A DNA stretch of 64,000 nucleotides. Origin: Anaerococcus degeneri. Its GTDB lineage: Bacteria > Bacillota > Clostridia > Tissierellales > Peptoniphilaceae. The number at the start of each line of letters is the position of its first letter. The stretch's first letter is position 1. The notes below the pieces were generated by a model that was not told the DNA's origin, did no database searches, and saw only the letters and a program-made list of their open reading frames with translations. Below are positions 8,556 through 16,748 of this stretch, piece by piece. Location: NCBI RefSeq assembly GCF_017874475.1, contig NZ_JAGGLO010000005.1:1-64000 (forward strand), read 5' to 3'. The position numbers and the translations under genes are program-made.

Positions 8556-10011
8556 TCTCCTCCTTAATCAAAGATTTTTTATTATCCATAAAATCCATAA
8601 TCACTTGTTCATTTCCTTTTACAGATATTTTTTTATAATTTTCTCTGCCAATCATTAAAACAGAATGGCAAGTTTTGAATAGTAGTTCCAAGTCATGCGT
8701 AATAATGATAAATGGAACTTCCTCTGATTTTTCTGTAATTAAATCAGATATAATACTCATACTTCTGTAATCAAGTCCAGAGGTCGGTTCATCTAAAACT
8801 ATCAATTTTCGATTGGATAAAAACGAAGTAATAATCGCAAGTCTTTGTTTTTGACCACCAGACAATTTTTGTGGGTGGCTTACTTTCTTATGCCACAAAT
8901 TTGTTTGCTTTAAGTAATCTCGTATTTCTTCCAAATCACTTTCCGTATTCTTTTCTTTACAAAATATCAGCTCATTTTCCACAGTGTCTAAAAAAATCTG
9001 AGCATCAACATCTTGCAAAACTAAATAAGAATTTTTCAATCGTTCCTTCTTGTTCTTTCCATAATTCACATCTAATCTTTTTTCGGAAAGCCCACACAAA
9101 GAATTTGCTAATGTTGTTTTCCCAATTCCATTAGAACCGATAATTCCCATGATTTCTTTTTCTTTAATGTCAAAAGTCAAATCTTTTATCAAAGTTCTTT
9201 TCCCTTGGTGAATATTTGCATTGTCGACTTTTATATAGCTTCTGGTTTTTAATGGCTCTTTTTCCGACACAAGTTCTTTTTCATTTAATGTTCTTAATTC
9301 CAGTTCTTTACACTTCCGGTTATCGAGTTCACCTTTTTTAAAAATATTTTCTACCGTTCCATCTTTCATATAGACAAGACGATCAAAAATATTTTTAAGG
9401 TAATACAATCTATGTTCAGCTATTACAATTGTCTTGCCAATCGCTTTTAACTTAACAAGTATGTTTTCAAATTTCCTTATACTGTCATAATCAAGGCTAC
9501 TTGAAGGTTCGTCGAAAAAGATAATGTCTGTATCATAAATAAGTGTTCCTGCTATCGCCACCTTTTGTCTTTCTCCACCAGACAATTCAAAGATAGATTT
9601 TTTTCTTAGATGACCTATCTCCAATAAATTTAATGCTTTATCTACCTTTTCTTTTAATAAGTTCTCATCTAACCCAAGATTTTCTCCTACCAAAGCAACT
9701 TCATCTTCAACCACATCGCAAAAGAACTGATCCTTGGGATTTTGAAATACATTTCCTATATATTTTGCAAGTTCACCTTTCTGATACGAAGATATTTCTT
9801 TTCCCAAAAGCTCAATATTACCTTCTAAATTTCCTTCGTAAAAATATGGAATGAGTCCATTTAGAAGTCTTAAAAATGTTGTTTTCCCACATCCTGAAAG
9901 ACCTGTTAATACAACTATCTCTCCTTTTTTTACAGACAGTTTTAAGTCTTTTAGTACTAAGTCCTCGCCGTATGAAAATTTGCGTATATTTGCTCCTAAG
10001 ATATTTTCCAT
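8542..10011 (-). CDS. Double ATPase of an ECF-type transporter
   Basis: A 489-residue protein with two ABC ATPase domains in one chain. The first has Walker A GLSGCGKTT near residue 38, LSGGERQK and FFDEPSSSLD. The second has SNGIGKTT near residue 290, LSGGQKQR and LDEPTSGLD. Fused A-A' subunits power energy-coupling-factor importers, which take up vitamins, metals or other micronutrients through an S component. It overlaps EcfT upstream by 16 bases and the half-transporter downstream by 14, showing tight operon packing. Confidence 0.85.
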   Translation of the reverse strand: MENILGANIRKFSYGEDLVLKDLKLSVKKGEIVVLTGLSGCGKTTFLRLLNGLIPYFYEGNLEGNIELLGKEISSYQKGELAKYIGNVFQNPKDQFFCDVVEDEVALVGENLGLDENLLKEKVDKALNLLEIGHLRKKSIFELSGGERQKVAIAGTLIYDTDIIFFDEPSSSLDYDSIRKFENILVKLKAIGKTIVIAEHRLYYLKNIFDRLVYMKDGTVENIFKKGELDNRKCKELELRTLNEKELVSEKEPLKTRSYIKVDNANIHQGKRTLIKDLTFDIKEKEIMGIIGSNGIGKTTLANSLCGLSEKRLDVNYGKNKKERLKNSYLVLQDVDAQIFLDTVENELIFCKEKNTESDLEEIRDYLKQTNLWHKKVSHPQKLSGGQKQRLAIITSFLSNRKLIVLDEPTSGLDYRSMSIISDLITEKSEEVPFIIITHDLELLFKTCHSVLMIGRENYKKISVKGNEQVIMDFMDNKKSLIKEENDVK

Positions 10012-10709
10012 ACACTCACCAAAACCAAAATTATTCCAATCATTAACATTACAATATCGATAAAAGTAAATTTTACATCATGAAAACTTGTTTTTTTGCC
10101 ATCATATTCAATGCCTTTTGATATGATTGAACAAGTTAAGGTATCGCTTATATCTATGCACTTATACATAAGAGGAACAAAATATAATTCAAATGTTTTA
10201 ATTGGTTTGAAAATACTTGCTTTAAATCCTCTAATTTTCATGCCATTGTTTATTTCCTTCATCCTAATAGAAATTTCCGGAATAAAACGAAAGAATACTG
10301 TGATTCCTATACCTATTCCACCATCAATACCAATTTTTCTAAATGCAGCAATTAGATGCGAAGAACTATACGAAGACAGCACTTTTCCCAAAATGAAAAG
10401 TGGAGCAAATTTCAACACTATAAGTAGCATTGTATATATAGAACCAACCAAAACATTTCCTAAGTGGGGTTTCAGCAAATAAATAAGCCCCCATACTATA
10501 AGCAATGAACATATCGTTCTAAATGCCTTTCTTATAGAAAATAAGAATAATAGTCCTAAGACAAAAATAAGGGAAAATAAATATTGTGATTGCTCTCCAA
10601 CAGTTAGAATAACTGAAAATAGTAAAATCAACCCAACTATAGTAAGTGGGTTGATTTTATCTAATAGTTGGTACCCTTCTATATAGTTTTTTTCACCTTT
10701 ACAAAACAC
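9996..10709 (-). CDS. ECF transporter transmembrane component EcfT
   Basis: A hydrophobic protein of about 237 residues with five to six spans. In the cytoplasmic region, near residue 160, it has the paired short coupling helices seen in EcfT (MKIRGF). EcfT links the ATPases to the S component. The frame extends to 10781, but the part above 10709 overlaps the S-component gene. No ATG is well placed, so I chose the GTG at 10709, preceded by GGAAGAAAAAA; the start is uncertain by a few codons. Confidence 0.75.
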   Translation of the reverse strand: MFCKGEKNYIEGYQLLDKINPLTIVGLILLFSVILTVGEQSQYLFSLIFVLGLLFLFSIRKAFRTICSLLIVWGLIYLLKPHLGNVLVGSIYTMLLIVLKFAPLFILGKVLSSYSSSHLIAAFRKIGIDGGIGIGITVFFRFIPEISIRMKEINNGMKIRGFKASIFKPIKTFELYFVPLMYKCIDISDTLTCSIISKGIEYDGKKTSFHDVKFTFIDIVMLMIGIILVLVSVWKIS

Positions 10710-11295
10710 TTTTTTTCTTCCTGTTGCTAAAGAATTTGTTGTAAATATATGTTCCAAAATTAGCACCAATAATTGATGCAACGATTGCGATCACTACGCA
10801 AATTGCAATGTTTTTAGGGGTGTAAAAATTATAAAGAAATGTTGCATAGTCTGTTGTAAACATCTTAGGGAATTGTTTTGTAAGACCTTCGACTCCAAAT
10901 ACGAATGTGAAATACATCGCATGAAGCGAATATATAAACATACCAGCACCAAAACCAAGTCCTACTCTCATATTTTTGTCTGAGTAATTTTCCTTTTTAC
11001 CAATCACAAGCTCTGCTAATATTCCTGCAATTGCACAAACTACTATTACGGGCCACATTCCCATAAGAGCATAGAACACGCCGAGTAATAAGAAATATAA
11101 GAATGCTGTTCCTCTTTGTGCGACTTGTTTACACATTATTACAAAAACTGGTGCGGCAATAATTGTTGCAAGTGCCGATGATAAATACAAACTCGGAATC
11201 ATTCCAAAAGAACCTGTCAAAAATCCTAATCCCATCGTAAGAACAAATCCAATAACAGAAAATACTGCTATTTTTACAATACCTTTTAAATTCAT
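10699..11295 (-). CDS. MptD-family ECF transporter S component
   Basis: A 198-residue integral membrane protein with about six spans, matching the MptD-type putative S components that bind the substrate of ECF importers. The start ATG at 11295 has an ideal AAGGAGGAGAAAA ribosome site; a longer reading from 11316 lacks one. It is the first gene of the cassette's transport operon and lies just downstream of a promoter with an embedded TetR-type palindrome (11376-11404). The substrate is unknown; association with siderophore-type ABC pairs suggests a metal chelate or related nutrient. Confidence 0.75.
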   Translation of the reverse strand: MNLKGIVKIAVFSVIGFVLTMGLGFLTGSFGMIPSLYLSSALATIIAAPVFVIMCKQVAQRGTAFLYFLLLGVFYALMGMWPVIVVCAIAGILAELVIGKKENYSDKNMRVGLGFGAGMFIYSLHAMYFTFVFGVEGLTKQFPKMFTTDYATFLYNFYTPKNIAICVVIAIVASIIGANFGTYIYNKFFSNRKKKSVL

Positions 11296-11375
11296 TTTTC
11301 TCCTCCTTGAATACATATAATATTTTTTATCTGCTTATAAAGCAGCATGTTGCCAATTTGTATAAAATTAAATCT

Positions 11376-11404
11376 TTAATATAACTAAGTTATATTTGAT
11401 GCAA
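11376..11404 (-). promoter_or_regulatory. Promoter of the ECF/ABC/MATE operon with TetR operator
   Basis: On the minus strand TTGCAT (11404-11399) and TATTAA (11381-11376) are 17 bases apart. Between and across them lies the palindrome AATATAACTTAGTTATATT, reading on this strand from 11396 to 11378. The same 19 bp stand in front of tetR at 12078-12096. Binding here would block RNA polymerase. Confidence 0.7.
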
Positions 11405-11418
11405 AAAAATTTTCCATT

Positions 11419-12057
11419 TTACAAACCTCTTATTTTGCCCCATCCTTCATTAAAGAATTTTGAAATTAGTTTGGCATTTAATTCTACTTCTTCTCTGCTT
11501 TTAGAATGAACAGCAACTTCAGATAAAGCATAATAATATGCATGGTTAATTAAGTGAATTCCCATATCGGTTATTACACTACCGACACCATCTTCACCAT
11601 AAATCATGCTTAATATTTTGATGTGATTTTTATCTTCTATTTCCACGAGTTCATCTAAAAAATTACTGTATTTTGTTCCATAAGAACCAAACACTAATAA
11701 CTCAAATGCATCTTTATTTTCAAAAAAATACAAGACCATCTTAACAGCGCCATGTGCTTTAAAGTCTAAAATTTTATAAATGGTTTCTTTCCCAAGTGGA
11801 ACTTCCTTTTTATATGTCTCAAAACTCTTATCCTCATACATAGCATAGTATTTTCGGATTTGGCTTACAATCGGCTCAACTAACTCAGAAAAAAGTGCTT
11901 CCTTATCCTCAAAATGACCATAAAACGCCCCAGTAGTAACACCTGCTTCTTTGCAAATAGCTCTTAAATTTGCCTTTTCAAATCCTTGTTCTTTGAAAAT
12001 TTTCTTACCACTATTAAGAATCCTATTATGAGTTACTTCATAATCTCCGTTTGCCAT
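11419..12057 (-). CDS. TetR/AcrR family transcriptional repressor of the transport cassette
   Basis: A 212-residue TetR-family regulator. The N-terminal helix-turn-helix covers about residues 8-55, with the typical 'AGVTTGAFYGHFEDKEALF' recognition segment. The rest is the helical ligand and dimer domain. I chose ATG 12057, preceded by AAAGGAGGGCAAATC; a longer reading runs through the promoter. It lies upstream of the ECF operon on the same strand. Matching palindromes in both promoters argue that it represses itself and the transport genes until an unknown ligand releases it. Confidence 0.85.
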   Translation of the reverse strand: MANGDYEVTHNRILNSGKKIFKEQGFEKANLRAICKEAGVTTGAFYGHFEDKEALFSELVEPIVSQIRKYYAMYEDKSFETYKKEVPLGKETIYKILDFKAHGAVKMVLYFFENKDAFELLVFGSYGTKYSNFLDELVEIEDKNHIKILSMIYGEDGVGSVITDMGIHLINHAYYYALSEVAVHSKSREEVELNAKLISKFFNEGWGKIRGL

Positions 12058-12077
12058 GATTTGCCCTCCTTTCTTCA

Positions 12078-12123
12078 AATATAACTTAGTTATATTATAA
12101 CACTTGTTATGTTTAAAAGTCAA
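12078..12123 (-). promoter_or_regulatory. tetR promoter with its operator
   Basis: TTGACT (12123-12118) and TATAAT (12099-12094) are separated by 18 bases on the minus strand. The palindrome AATATAACTTAGTTATATT (12078-12096) overlaps the -10 box and the start region, a standard arrangement for autorepression. Confidence 0.75.
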
Positions 12124-12179
12124 GATATTTATACACATACATTGACTTTTATGTTATAATTATATAACAAATTTGAAAA

Positions 12180-12320
12180 CTTGCTTAAAGCTTGCTAATC
12201 TAATTATTCTTTTGTAGCAAGCACAGTAAGTGTACGGACACTTACGGAAAATTGACGAAGCAGCCCTTGGGGATCTGCTTCTTTTTTTATCAATTTTTAG
12301 CTTGTTAGGGAGAACCCTAA
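12180..12320. other. Structured intergenic block with four hairpins; possible oriT or small RNA
   Basis: Four consecutive inverted repeats lie between tetR and the recombinases. They are GCTTGCTA/TAGCAAGC (12190-12197, 12215-12222), GTAAGTGT/ACACTTAC with loop ACGG (12226-12245), GAAGCAG/CTGCTTC followed by seven T on the plus strand (12257-12288), and TTAGGG/CCCTAA (12305-12320). The third is a good plus-strand terminator although no gene precedes it. The set could be a short plus-strand RNA or the transfer-origin region of the conjugative element. No protein-coding gene is visible in 12124-12344. Confidence 0.5.
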
Positions 12321-12344
12321 GACCCCGAAATACATTCAAAGGAT

Positions 12345-13928
12345 TTAATCAATCCTTATTCTTTCAATATTTATTTCTATTCCAGATTTAAAGGTTATTT
12401 CAAATTTATCATCATATATTTTTATTTGCTTGATGTATTTTCTAACAAGTTCTTCATCATATTCTGTTATCTCTCTGCTTTGAATTTTGAGAAATTTCTC
12501 CATATCCTTGATGCGTCTTTTGGCATCTTCATCAAGAGCCTTTTGAACAAGCATCTTATGTTTTTCACCCTTTAGGGTATCAACTTCATTAGCAATGTCC
12601 GTATAGTCTTTCTTAGCTCTTACCTGTGCAAGGAGTTCCTTTTGTTTTACCGCAATTACTCTATTGATGGCTTCTATTTCTTCATCGTTACTTCCAGCAA
12701 CTACTTTTTCAATATTCTTTATTAGAATTTTTTCAGTATCATCAGAAGTTTTCAAAACCTCATTCATGGCTTTTACAACTGCTTTTTGTAGTTCTTCCTC
12801 TGGTATAGTAGCTGCATCACAGCTTTTTGGCCCATGCTCAACCCTTGTACAGCATCTCCATACCACCAAACGCTCTCCACGATTATTCCAAGCAACTCGC
12901 CTATAAATATCTCCGCATTTCGAGCAAATACAAAGACTAGAAAGCGCATATTTACTTGAATAGACTCGCTTTTTCTTTTTCCCTTCTCCACTAAACATAT
13001 TAGCGCGCCTTAGCATTTCTTCCTGCACCTGTATGAATATATCTCTTGGAATAATGGCTTCATGGTTATCTTTTACATAATATTGAGGCTCTGTTCCATC
13101 ATTTTTTATACGAACTTTATTGATAAAATCTGTTGTAATTGTCTTTTGAAGTAGTGCGTCACCAATGTACTTTTCATTCTCTAGAATTCCTTTTATGTTA
13201 GAAACATGCCACTTAAGATGTCCTGCTCCATTTTTTATTTTATCCCTCTGGAGTCCTGTCGCAATTTCTCTTAGACTTGATCCAGTTAGATACTCACGAT
13301 AGATTCTTTTTACAACCTTAGCCTCTTCCTCATCGATAATCAGATTGCCATCTGCATCTTTGGTATAGCCTAAAAACCAGTTTGTGTTAATCTGTACTTT
13401 TCCCTCTTGATACCTAAACTGTATACCCATCTTAACATTCTGAGATAATGAAGCTGATTCTTGCTGAGCAAGTGATGCCATAATGGTAAGAAGAAGTTCA
13501 CCGCTTGCTTCCATAGTATTTATATTTTCTTTCTCAAATATGATAGGTATGTTGCTGTCTTTTAGCTGCCTTACATACTTCAGGCAGTCTATGGTATTTC
13601 TTGCAAATCTACTGATGGATTTAGTTATGACCATATCCACCTTACCGGCCATGCAGTCATTAATCATCTCATTAAAGCCTTCACGTTTTTTGGTATTTGT
13701 GCCCGATATACCATCATCCGCATAAATTCCCACAAATTCCCAATCACTATTTCTAGAAATATAGTCCGTGTAGTGCTTCACCTGCATTTCATAACTTCCA
13801 GCTTGCTCCTCGCTATCAGTACTAACTCTACAATAAGCTACTACCTTTAACTTAGGTTTTTCTTTTTGATTACTTATCGAATTTCCCGGTCTTTTCCTAG
13901 CGGGAATAAGCATTACATTCTCATTCAA
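12345..13928 (-). CDS. Large serine recombinase 1
   Basis: A 527-residue large serine recombinase. The resolvase-type catalytic domain has the nucleophile Ser at about residue 36 (AYCRVST) and the SRFARN motif near residue 109. A recombinase domain follows (about residues 180-300), then a zinc ribbon (CICSKCG ... CCTR ... SCDAA, about 345-385) and a C-terminal coiled coil (about 400-480). Such enzymes integrate and excise phages and conjugative elements at short att cores without a tyrosine integrase. The start is a TTG at 13928 with an AGGGAGGGATAGAG site. It is the last of three co-directional recombinase genes. Confidence 0.85.
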   Translation of the reverse strand: MNENVMLIPARKRPGNSISNQKEKPKLKVVAYCRVSTDSEEQAGSYEMQVKHYTDYISRNSDWEFVGIYADDGISGTNTKKREGFNEMINDCMAGKVDMVITKSISRFARNTIDCLKYVRQLKDSNIPIIFEKENINTMEASGELLLTIMASLAQQESASLSQNVKMGIQFRYQEGKVQINTNWFLGYTKDADGNLIIDEEEAKVVKRIYREYLTGSSLREIATGLQRDKIKNGAGHLKWHVSNIKGILENEKYIGDALLQKTITTDFINKVRIKNDGTEPQYYVKDNHEAIIPRDIFIQVQEEMLRRANMFSGEGKKKKRVYSSKYALSSLCICSKCGDIYRRVAWNNRGERLVVWRCCTRVEHGPKSCDAATIPEEELQKAVVKAMNEVLKTSDDTEKILIKNIEKVVAGSNDEEIEAINRVIAVKQKELLAQVRAKKDYTDIANEVDTLKGEKHKMLVQKALDEDAKRRIKDMEKFLKIQSREITEYDEELVRKYIKQIKIYDDKFEITFKSGIEINIERIRID

Positions 13929-13930
13929 CT

Positions 13931-14341
13931 CTATCCCTCCCTAATCAAACTATATACATATTCTGCCTGCTTATATGGATCATCAAATTTCAGCTCTGCT
14001 CTGCAGCACTTAAATTCTCTAACAGGCACAAACGCTTCTGAAGGACTAATTTCTTTGATTCTGTTCCTTTGAATCGTATTATTTTTTCTAGCTTCTTGAA
14101 CCTTATTAAATAGATCTTCATCTATCAATTCTGGATAAAATTCTGTTCCAAGATATACCGTATTTCTTAATATCTTTCCAATGGAACTATGTGTTTTATC
14201 TATTCCTACAGCTTTTGCTGATGCCCTCATTGAGTTACATTCAAGATATTTTTTATATAGAGCAATCACCTTCTCAGCCTCTGGTATATAGATAACACCT
14301 TTTGCATTCTCTACTCGGTATCCATATGGTATGTGTGTCAC
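13931..14341 (-). CDS. Recombinase-domain protein without catalytic domain
   Basis: A protein of about 136 residues that matches only the central recombinase domain of large serine recombinases (PYGYRVEN ... [15 protein letters not shown]). It lacks the N-terminal resolvase domain and its serine, and also the zinc ribbon. The GTG at 14341 overlaps the stop of the upstream recombinase (GTGA) and has a GAGGAGGTGG site, so translation is probably coupled. It is compact and uninterrupted, which favours a dedicated accessory or directionality subunit over a decayed fragment, though that is inference. Confidence 0.7.
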   Translation of the reverse strand: MTHIPYGYRVENAKGVIYIPEAEKVIALYKKYLECNSMRASAKAVGIDKTHSSIGKILRNTVYLGTEFYPELIDEDLFNKVQEARKNNTIQRNRIKEISPSEAFVPVREFKCCRAELKFDDPYKQAEYVYSLIREG

Positions 14342-15903
14342 TTTACTACCACCTCCTCTGTTAAATTTAAGCCGCACTTCAGATGAAAGGTGAATTTAAG
14401 TCTATCTTCTATCGTGATCTTCTCAACAAATTCCGAAAAAGTATCATCAATAAAATCTTTGATACAATCACTTTTGTTTATAAATCTTAGTAGTTTTTGA
14501 GCTTCATTTAGATGATTTAGATCTCCACTAACGATTGATGAAACACTTGCTTTTTCCTTTTCAAGGTCATCAAGCTCCAGGGAAATATTATTGTTTTCTG
14601 CATAAAATACATCTAGCTCTATATAACCACTACTTAATAGCTTTGTTAGTACCTGAGCTTGTTCATTCAGCTTTTCTATTTTTTTATCAAGTTCTAAAAT
14701 ATGCCTTAGCCGATCCTTGTTATTGCCACCTCGCAAAGTGTCTACAAAAGGCTTCAGCATAGTATTTTTGCCTGCTATAAGCTTATTCATCATTTGAACA
14801 TATGCTGCTTTGATATGTTCTTCTCTTATATACTTCATGTTGCAGCTTTTCTTATCTTCAATATGCCTAACGCAGGTCCAAGCAGCATAGTCTCCACTTT
14901 GTGCATATCTCATGCACCTTTTTACTTTTGAACCACATTCACCGCAATATACCTTTCCGGAAAGAGCGTATCTTTTTTGATATTTGTTATCTGAACCATC
15001 TATATTTTTTTCTTTTCTTCTCTGACCTACTACAGTTTTTACCAGTTCAAAATCCTCATGGCTAATAATAGGTTCGTGGTGATTTTTCATCATATATCTG
15101 ACCTTTTCTCCACGATTTTGATGTCTGTTAAAATTCTCGTCTGTATAGGTTTTTTGAAAGATAACATCTCCTGTATATTTTTCATTCTTTAAAATAGCTT
15201 GAACTGTTGAAGAGTGCCATTTAATGTTTTTCTTTGTAGCTATGCCTCTTTTGTTTAGTTCATTCGCTATTAGATATGATCCCAATCCTGATATTGCCAT
15301 TCTAAAAATTTCCTTCACAATCTCAGCTTCACTTGGAACAACAACCATCTTTCCATCAACATTTTCATAGCCGTAGGGTGGATAGGAAATAACATAAGTC
15401 CCATTTTCAAACCTTCTTTTTAACGACCATTTGCTATTTTCCGAAATAGATCTTGATTCGCTTTCTGCAATAGAACTTAGAATTGAAAGCATAAGTTCTG
15501 AGCTCATATGCTCAGTATCTATATTTTCCTTTTCAAAATAGATGGCTACTCCAAGTCCTGTAAGTTTTCTTACCATTTCAAGGCAGTCCACTGTATTTCT
15601 TGCAAATCTACTGATAGATTTTGTGATAACCCTATCAATTTTTCCTTTTTCACAATCATCAAGTAATTTCAGCAGGCTCTCCCTTTTTTCTATTTTTGTT
15701 CCACTGATACCTTCATCAAAATATAGCCCTGCGTATTCCCAGTAAGAATTTGCCTTTATGTAATTTTCATAGTGTTCTTTTTGAACTTCAAGACTAAGGA
15801 GTTGTTCTGCACTTTCTGTTGAAACTCTAGCATAGGCTGCTACTCGCATTTTCTTAACTCTGTTATTTTGCTGTCTTTTCTCTATTTTTGTTATCTTTGC
15901 CAT
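14338..15903 (-). CDS. Large serine recombinase 2
   Basis: A 521-residue large serine recombinase. The catalytic Ser is at about residue 28 (AYARVST), with SRFARN near residue 101. The recombinase domain covers about 170-300, the zinc-ribbon cysteines (CGECG ... CVRH ... SCNM) lie near 335-380, and a coiled coil follows to about 470. I chose ATG 15903, directly after an AAGGAGGTGAGACG site, rather than a longer reading from 16035. It is clearly diverged from recombinase 1, so the pair is not a recent duplication and may act as a heteromeric integrase. Confidence 0.85.
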   Translation of the reverse strand: MAKITKIEKRQQNNRVKKMRVAAYARVSTESAEQLLSLEVQKEHYENYIKANSYWEYAGLYFDEGISGTKIEKRESLLKLLDDCEKGKIDRVITKSISRFARNTVDCLEMVRKLTGLGVAIYFEKENIDTEHMSSELMLSILSSIAESESRSISENSKWSLKRRFENGTYVISYPPYGYENVDGKMVVVPSEAEIVKEIFRMAISGLGSYLIANELNKRGIATKKNIKWHSSTVQAILKNEKYTGDVIFQKTYTDENFNRHQNRGEKVRYMMKNHHEPIISHEDFELVKTVVGQRRKEKNIDGSDNKYQKRYALSGKVYCGECGSKVKRCMRYAQSGDYAAWTCVRHIEDKKSCNMKYIREEHIKAAYVQMMNKLIAGKNTMLKPFVDTLRGGNNKDRLRHILELDKKIEKLNEQAQVLTKLLSSGYIELDVFYAENNNISLELDDLEKEKASVSSIVSGDLNHLNEAQKLLRFINKSDCIKDFIDDTFSEFVEKITIEDRLKFTFHLKCGLNLTEEVVVK

Positions 15904-15964
15904 CGTCTCACCTCCTTTTTGGTCAGTACTATATATCACTCTAAAGACATTATTTATCAAGTTA

Positions 15965-16177
15965 TTAATCCAGTATTTCCTCATAAAACGGCTCAAAATT
16001 GAGCTTATTAAGCTCGCTAATCTGCACCGCTTCATCTTCTGAAATTAATCCATTATCTACTAGCCTCTTTGTCAGCATTTGTGCCACTTCATATTCAAAG
16101 TCCTTTTGCATTTTTTCTTCTGTGAAAGATCTAGCCTCTGTTTCTATGGAGATTTGAGCACCTTTAATTATCTGCAT
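15965..16177 (-). CDS. Small SHOCT-like protein upstream of the recombinases
   Basis: A 70-residue charged protein beginning MQIIKGAQIS. Its C-terminal part (LVDNGLISEDEAVQI) resembles the short 'SHOCT'-type helical hairpin found in small proteins next to recombinase genes. The ATG at 16177 follows GGAGGTGAGCAAA; it overlaps the upstream gene by 14 bases. The position suggests a role in regulating or assisting recombination, but no function is established. Confidence 0.55.
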   Translation of the reverse strand: MQIIKGAQISIETEARSFTEEKMQKDFEYEVAQMLTKRLVDNGLISEDEAVQISELNKLNFEPFYEEILD

Positions 16178-16574
16178 TTTGCTCACCTCCAAACCTGTCA
16201 TAGATATAGCAGCTATGGCTACAATACTTACGATTCTTATTTCCATAAGAGATAAAAATCTTACCGCAGCTAACACAGGTACATTCATAGTTGGCTTTCT
16301 TACTTACTAACTCTCTATTTTTATTCCACCAGTTATTTCTGCATTTATCTGAACAAAATCTTTTCTTTTTTCTCCCCGGTTTTTGTATGACAGGTTTGTC
16401 GCAATACTCACAGAGAGATGTATCCTCATCACAAGTTTTAGTTCCACCAAGGCCATGACGCTTACAGTAACTTTTGATGGTATTTACAGAAATATTTATC
16501 TCTTTTGCTATCGCTGTATATCCAAGTCCCTTTTCTCTTAAAATCTTTATCTTTTCTTTTTCTTCTAATTTCAT
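16164..16574 (-). CDS. Helix-turn-helix protein with two zinc fingers
   Basis: A 136-residue protein. Residues 5-38 form a sigma-region-4-like helix-turn-helix (LGYTAIAKEINISVNTIKSY). Two cysteine clusters follow: CEYCDK with CSDKC, then CVSCGK with CSHSC, each probably binding one zinc. It most likely binds DNA and regulates the recombinase genes downstream, with which it overlaps. A GGGAGTAGACCG site precedes the ATG. Confidence 0.65.
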   Translation of the reverse strand: MKLEEKEKIKILREKGLGYTAIAKEINISVNTIKSYCKRHGLGGTKTCDEDTSLCEYCDKPVIQKPGRKKKRFCSDKCRNNWWNKNRELVSKKANYECTCVSCGKIFISYGNKNRKYCSHSCYIYDRFGGEQNADN

Positions 16575-16640
16575 CGGTCTACTCCCTTCTCACTGGCTAA
16601 GGGAGTTTCAAAACGATTTGTCCGACTTAATGTAAAATCT

Positions 16641-16686
16641 TCTCCCTACAAATCACAGGCAAAAGAAAAGAGAGGATAGTAAACCC
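16641..16686 (-). repeat. Dispersed phage element, copy A
   Basis: First of three copies of a conserved intergenic motif (others at 48752-48798 and 53671-53723). On the plus strand they share AATCACAGGCAAA, an A-rich link and TAGTAAACCC. In this copy the flanking stem is lost; a separate terminator lies just beside it. It follows the amidase gene and precedes the helix-turn-helix gene. Confidence 0.65.
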
Positions 16687-16690
16687 AAAT

Positions 16691-16738
16691 AAAAAAAAGC
16701 CTGAAGATTATTCCAATTAAGGAATAGCCTCCAGGCTC
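16691..16738 (-). terminator. Intrinsic terminator after the lysis genes
   Basis: On the minus strand AGCCTG (about 16737-16732) with GGCTATTCC pairs with GGAATA and CAGGCT (ending near 16699), followed by eight T residues. It lies 10 bases beyond the amidase stop and ends the long late transcript. Confidence 0.8.
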
Positions 16739-16748
16739 AATTTACTAC

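Larger units (their letters stand above)
1..12330. mobile_element. Fragment of a Tn1549/CTn-type integrative conjugative element with a transport cassette
   Basis: The stretch carries genes that occur together in Tn1549-like conjugative elements: RepA-like initiator, DnaC-like ATPase, PcfB and the VirD4 coupling protein, all on the minus strand and largely overlapping. A relic of the small sigma-like regulator and a six-gene TetR-controlled transport cassette follow. The element is incomplete: VirD4 is cut after 112 codons, and no relaxase, VirB4 or VirB6 gene is visible. The right limit near 12,330 is inferred from the structured intergenic block and the start of the phage-type recombinases. 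Whether this part lies inside or outside the prophage attachment sites cannot be decided from the window. Confidence 0.6.

Noticed and set aside
13931-14341. Middle recombinase gene as a frameshifted part of its neighbours
   Set aside because: Both neighbours are complete with their own recombinase and zinc domains, and the small gene has its own ribosome site and coupled start.
14338-16035. Longer start for serine recombinase 2 at 16035
   Set aside because: The extra 44 residues overlap the SHOCT-like gene and lack family similarity; ATG 15903 has an ideal ribosome site.
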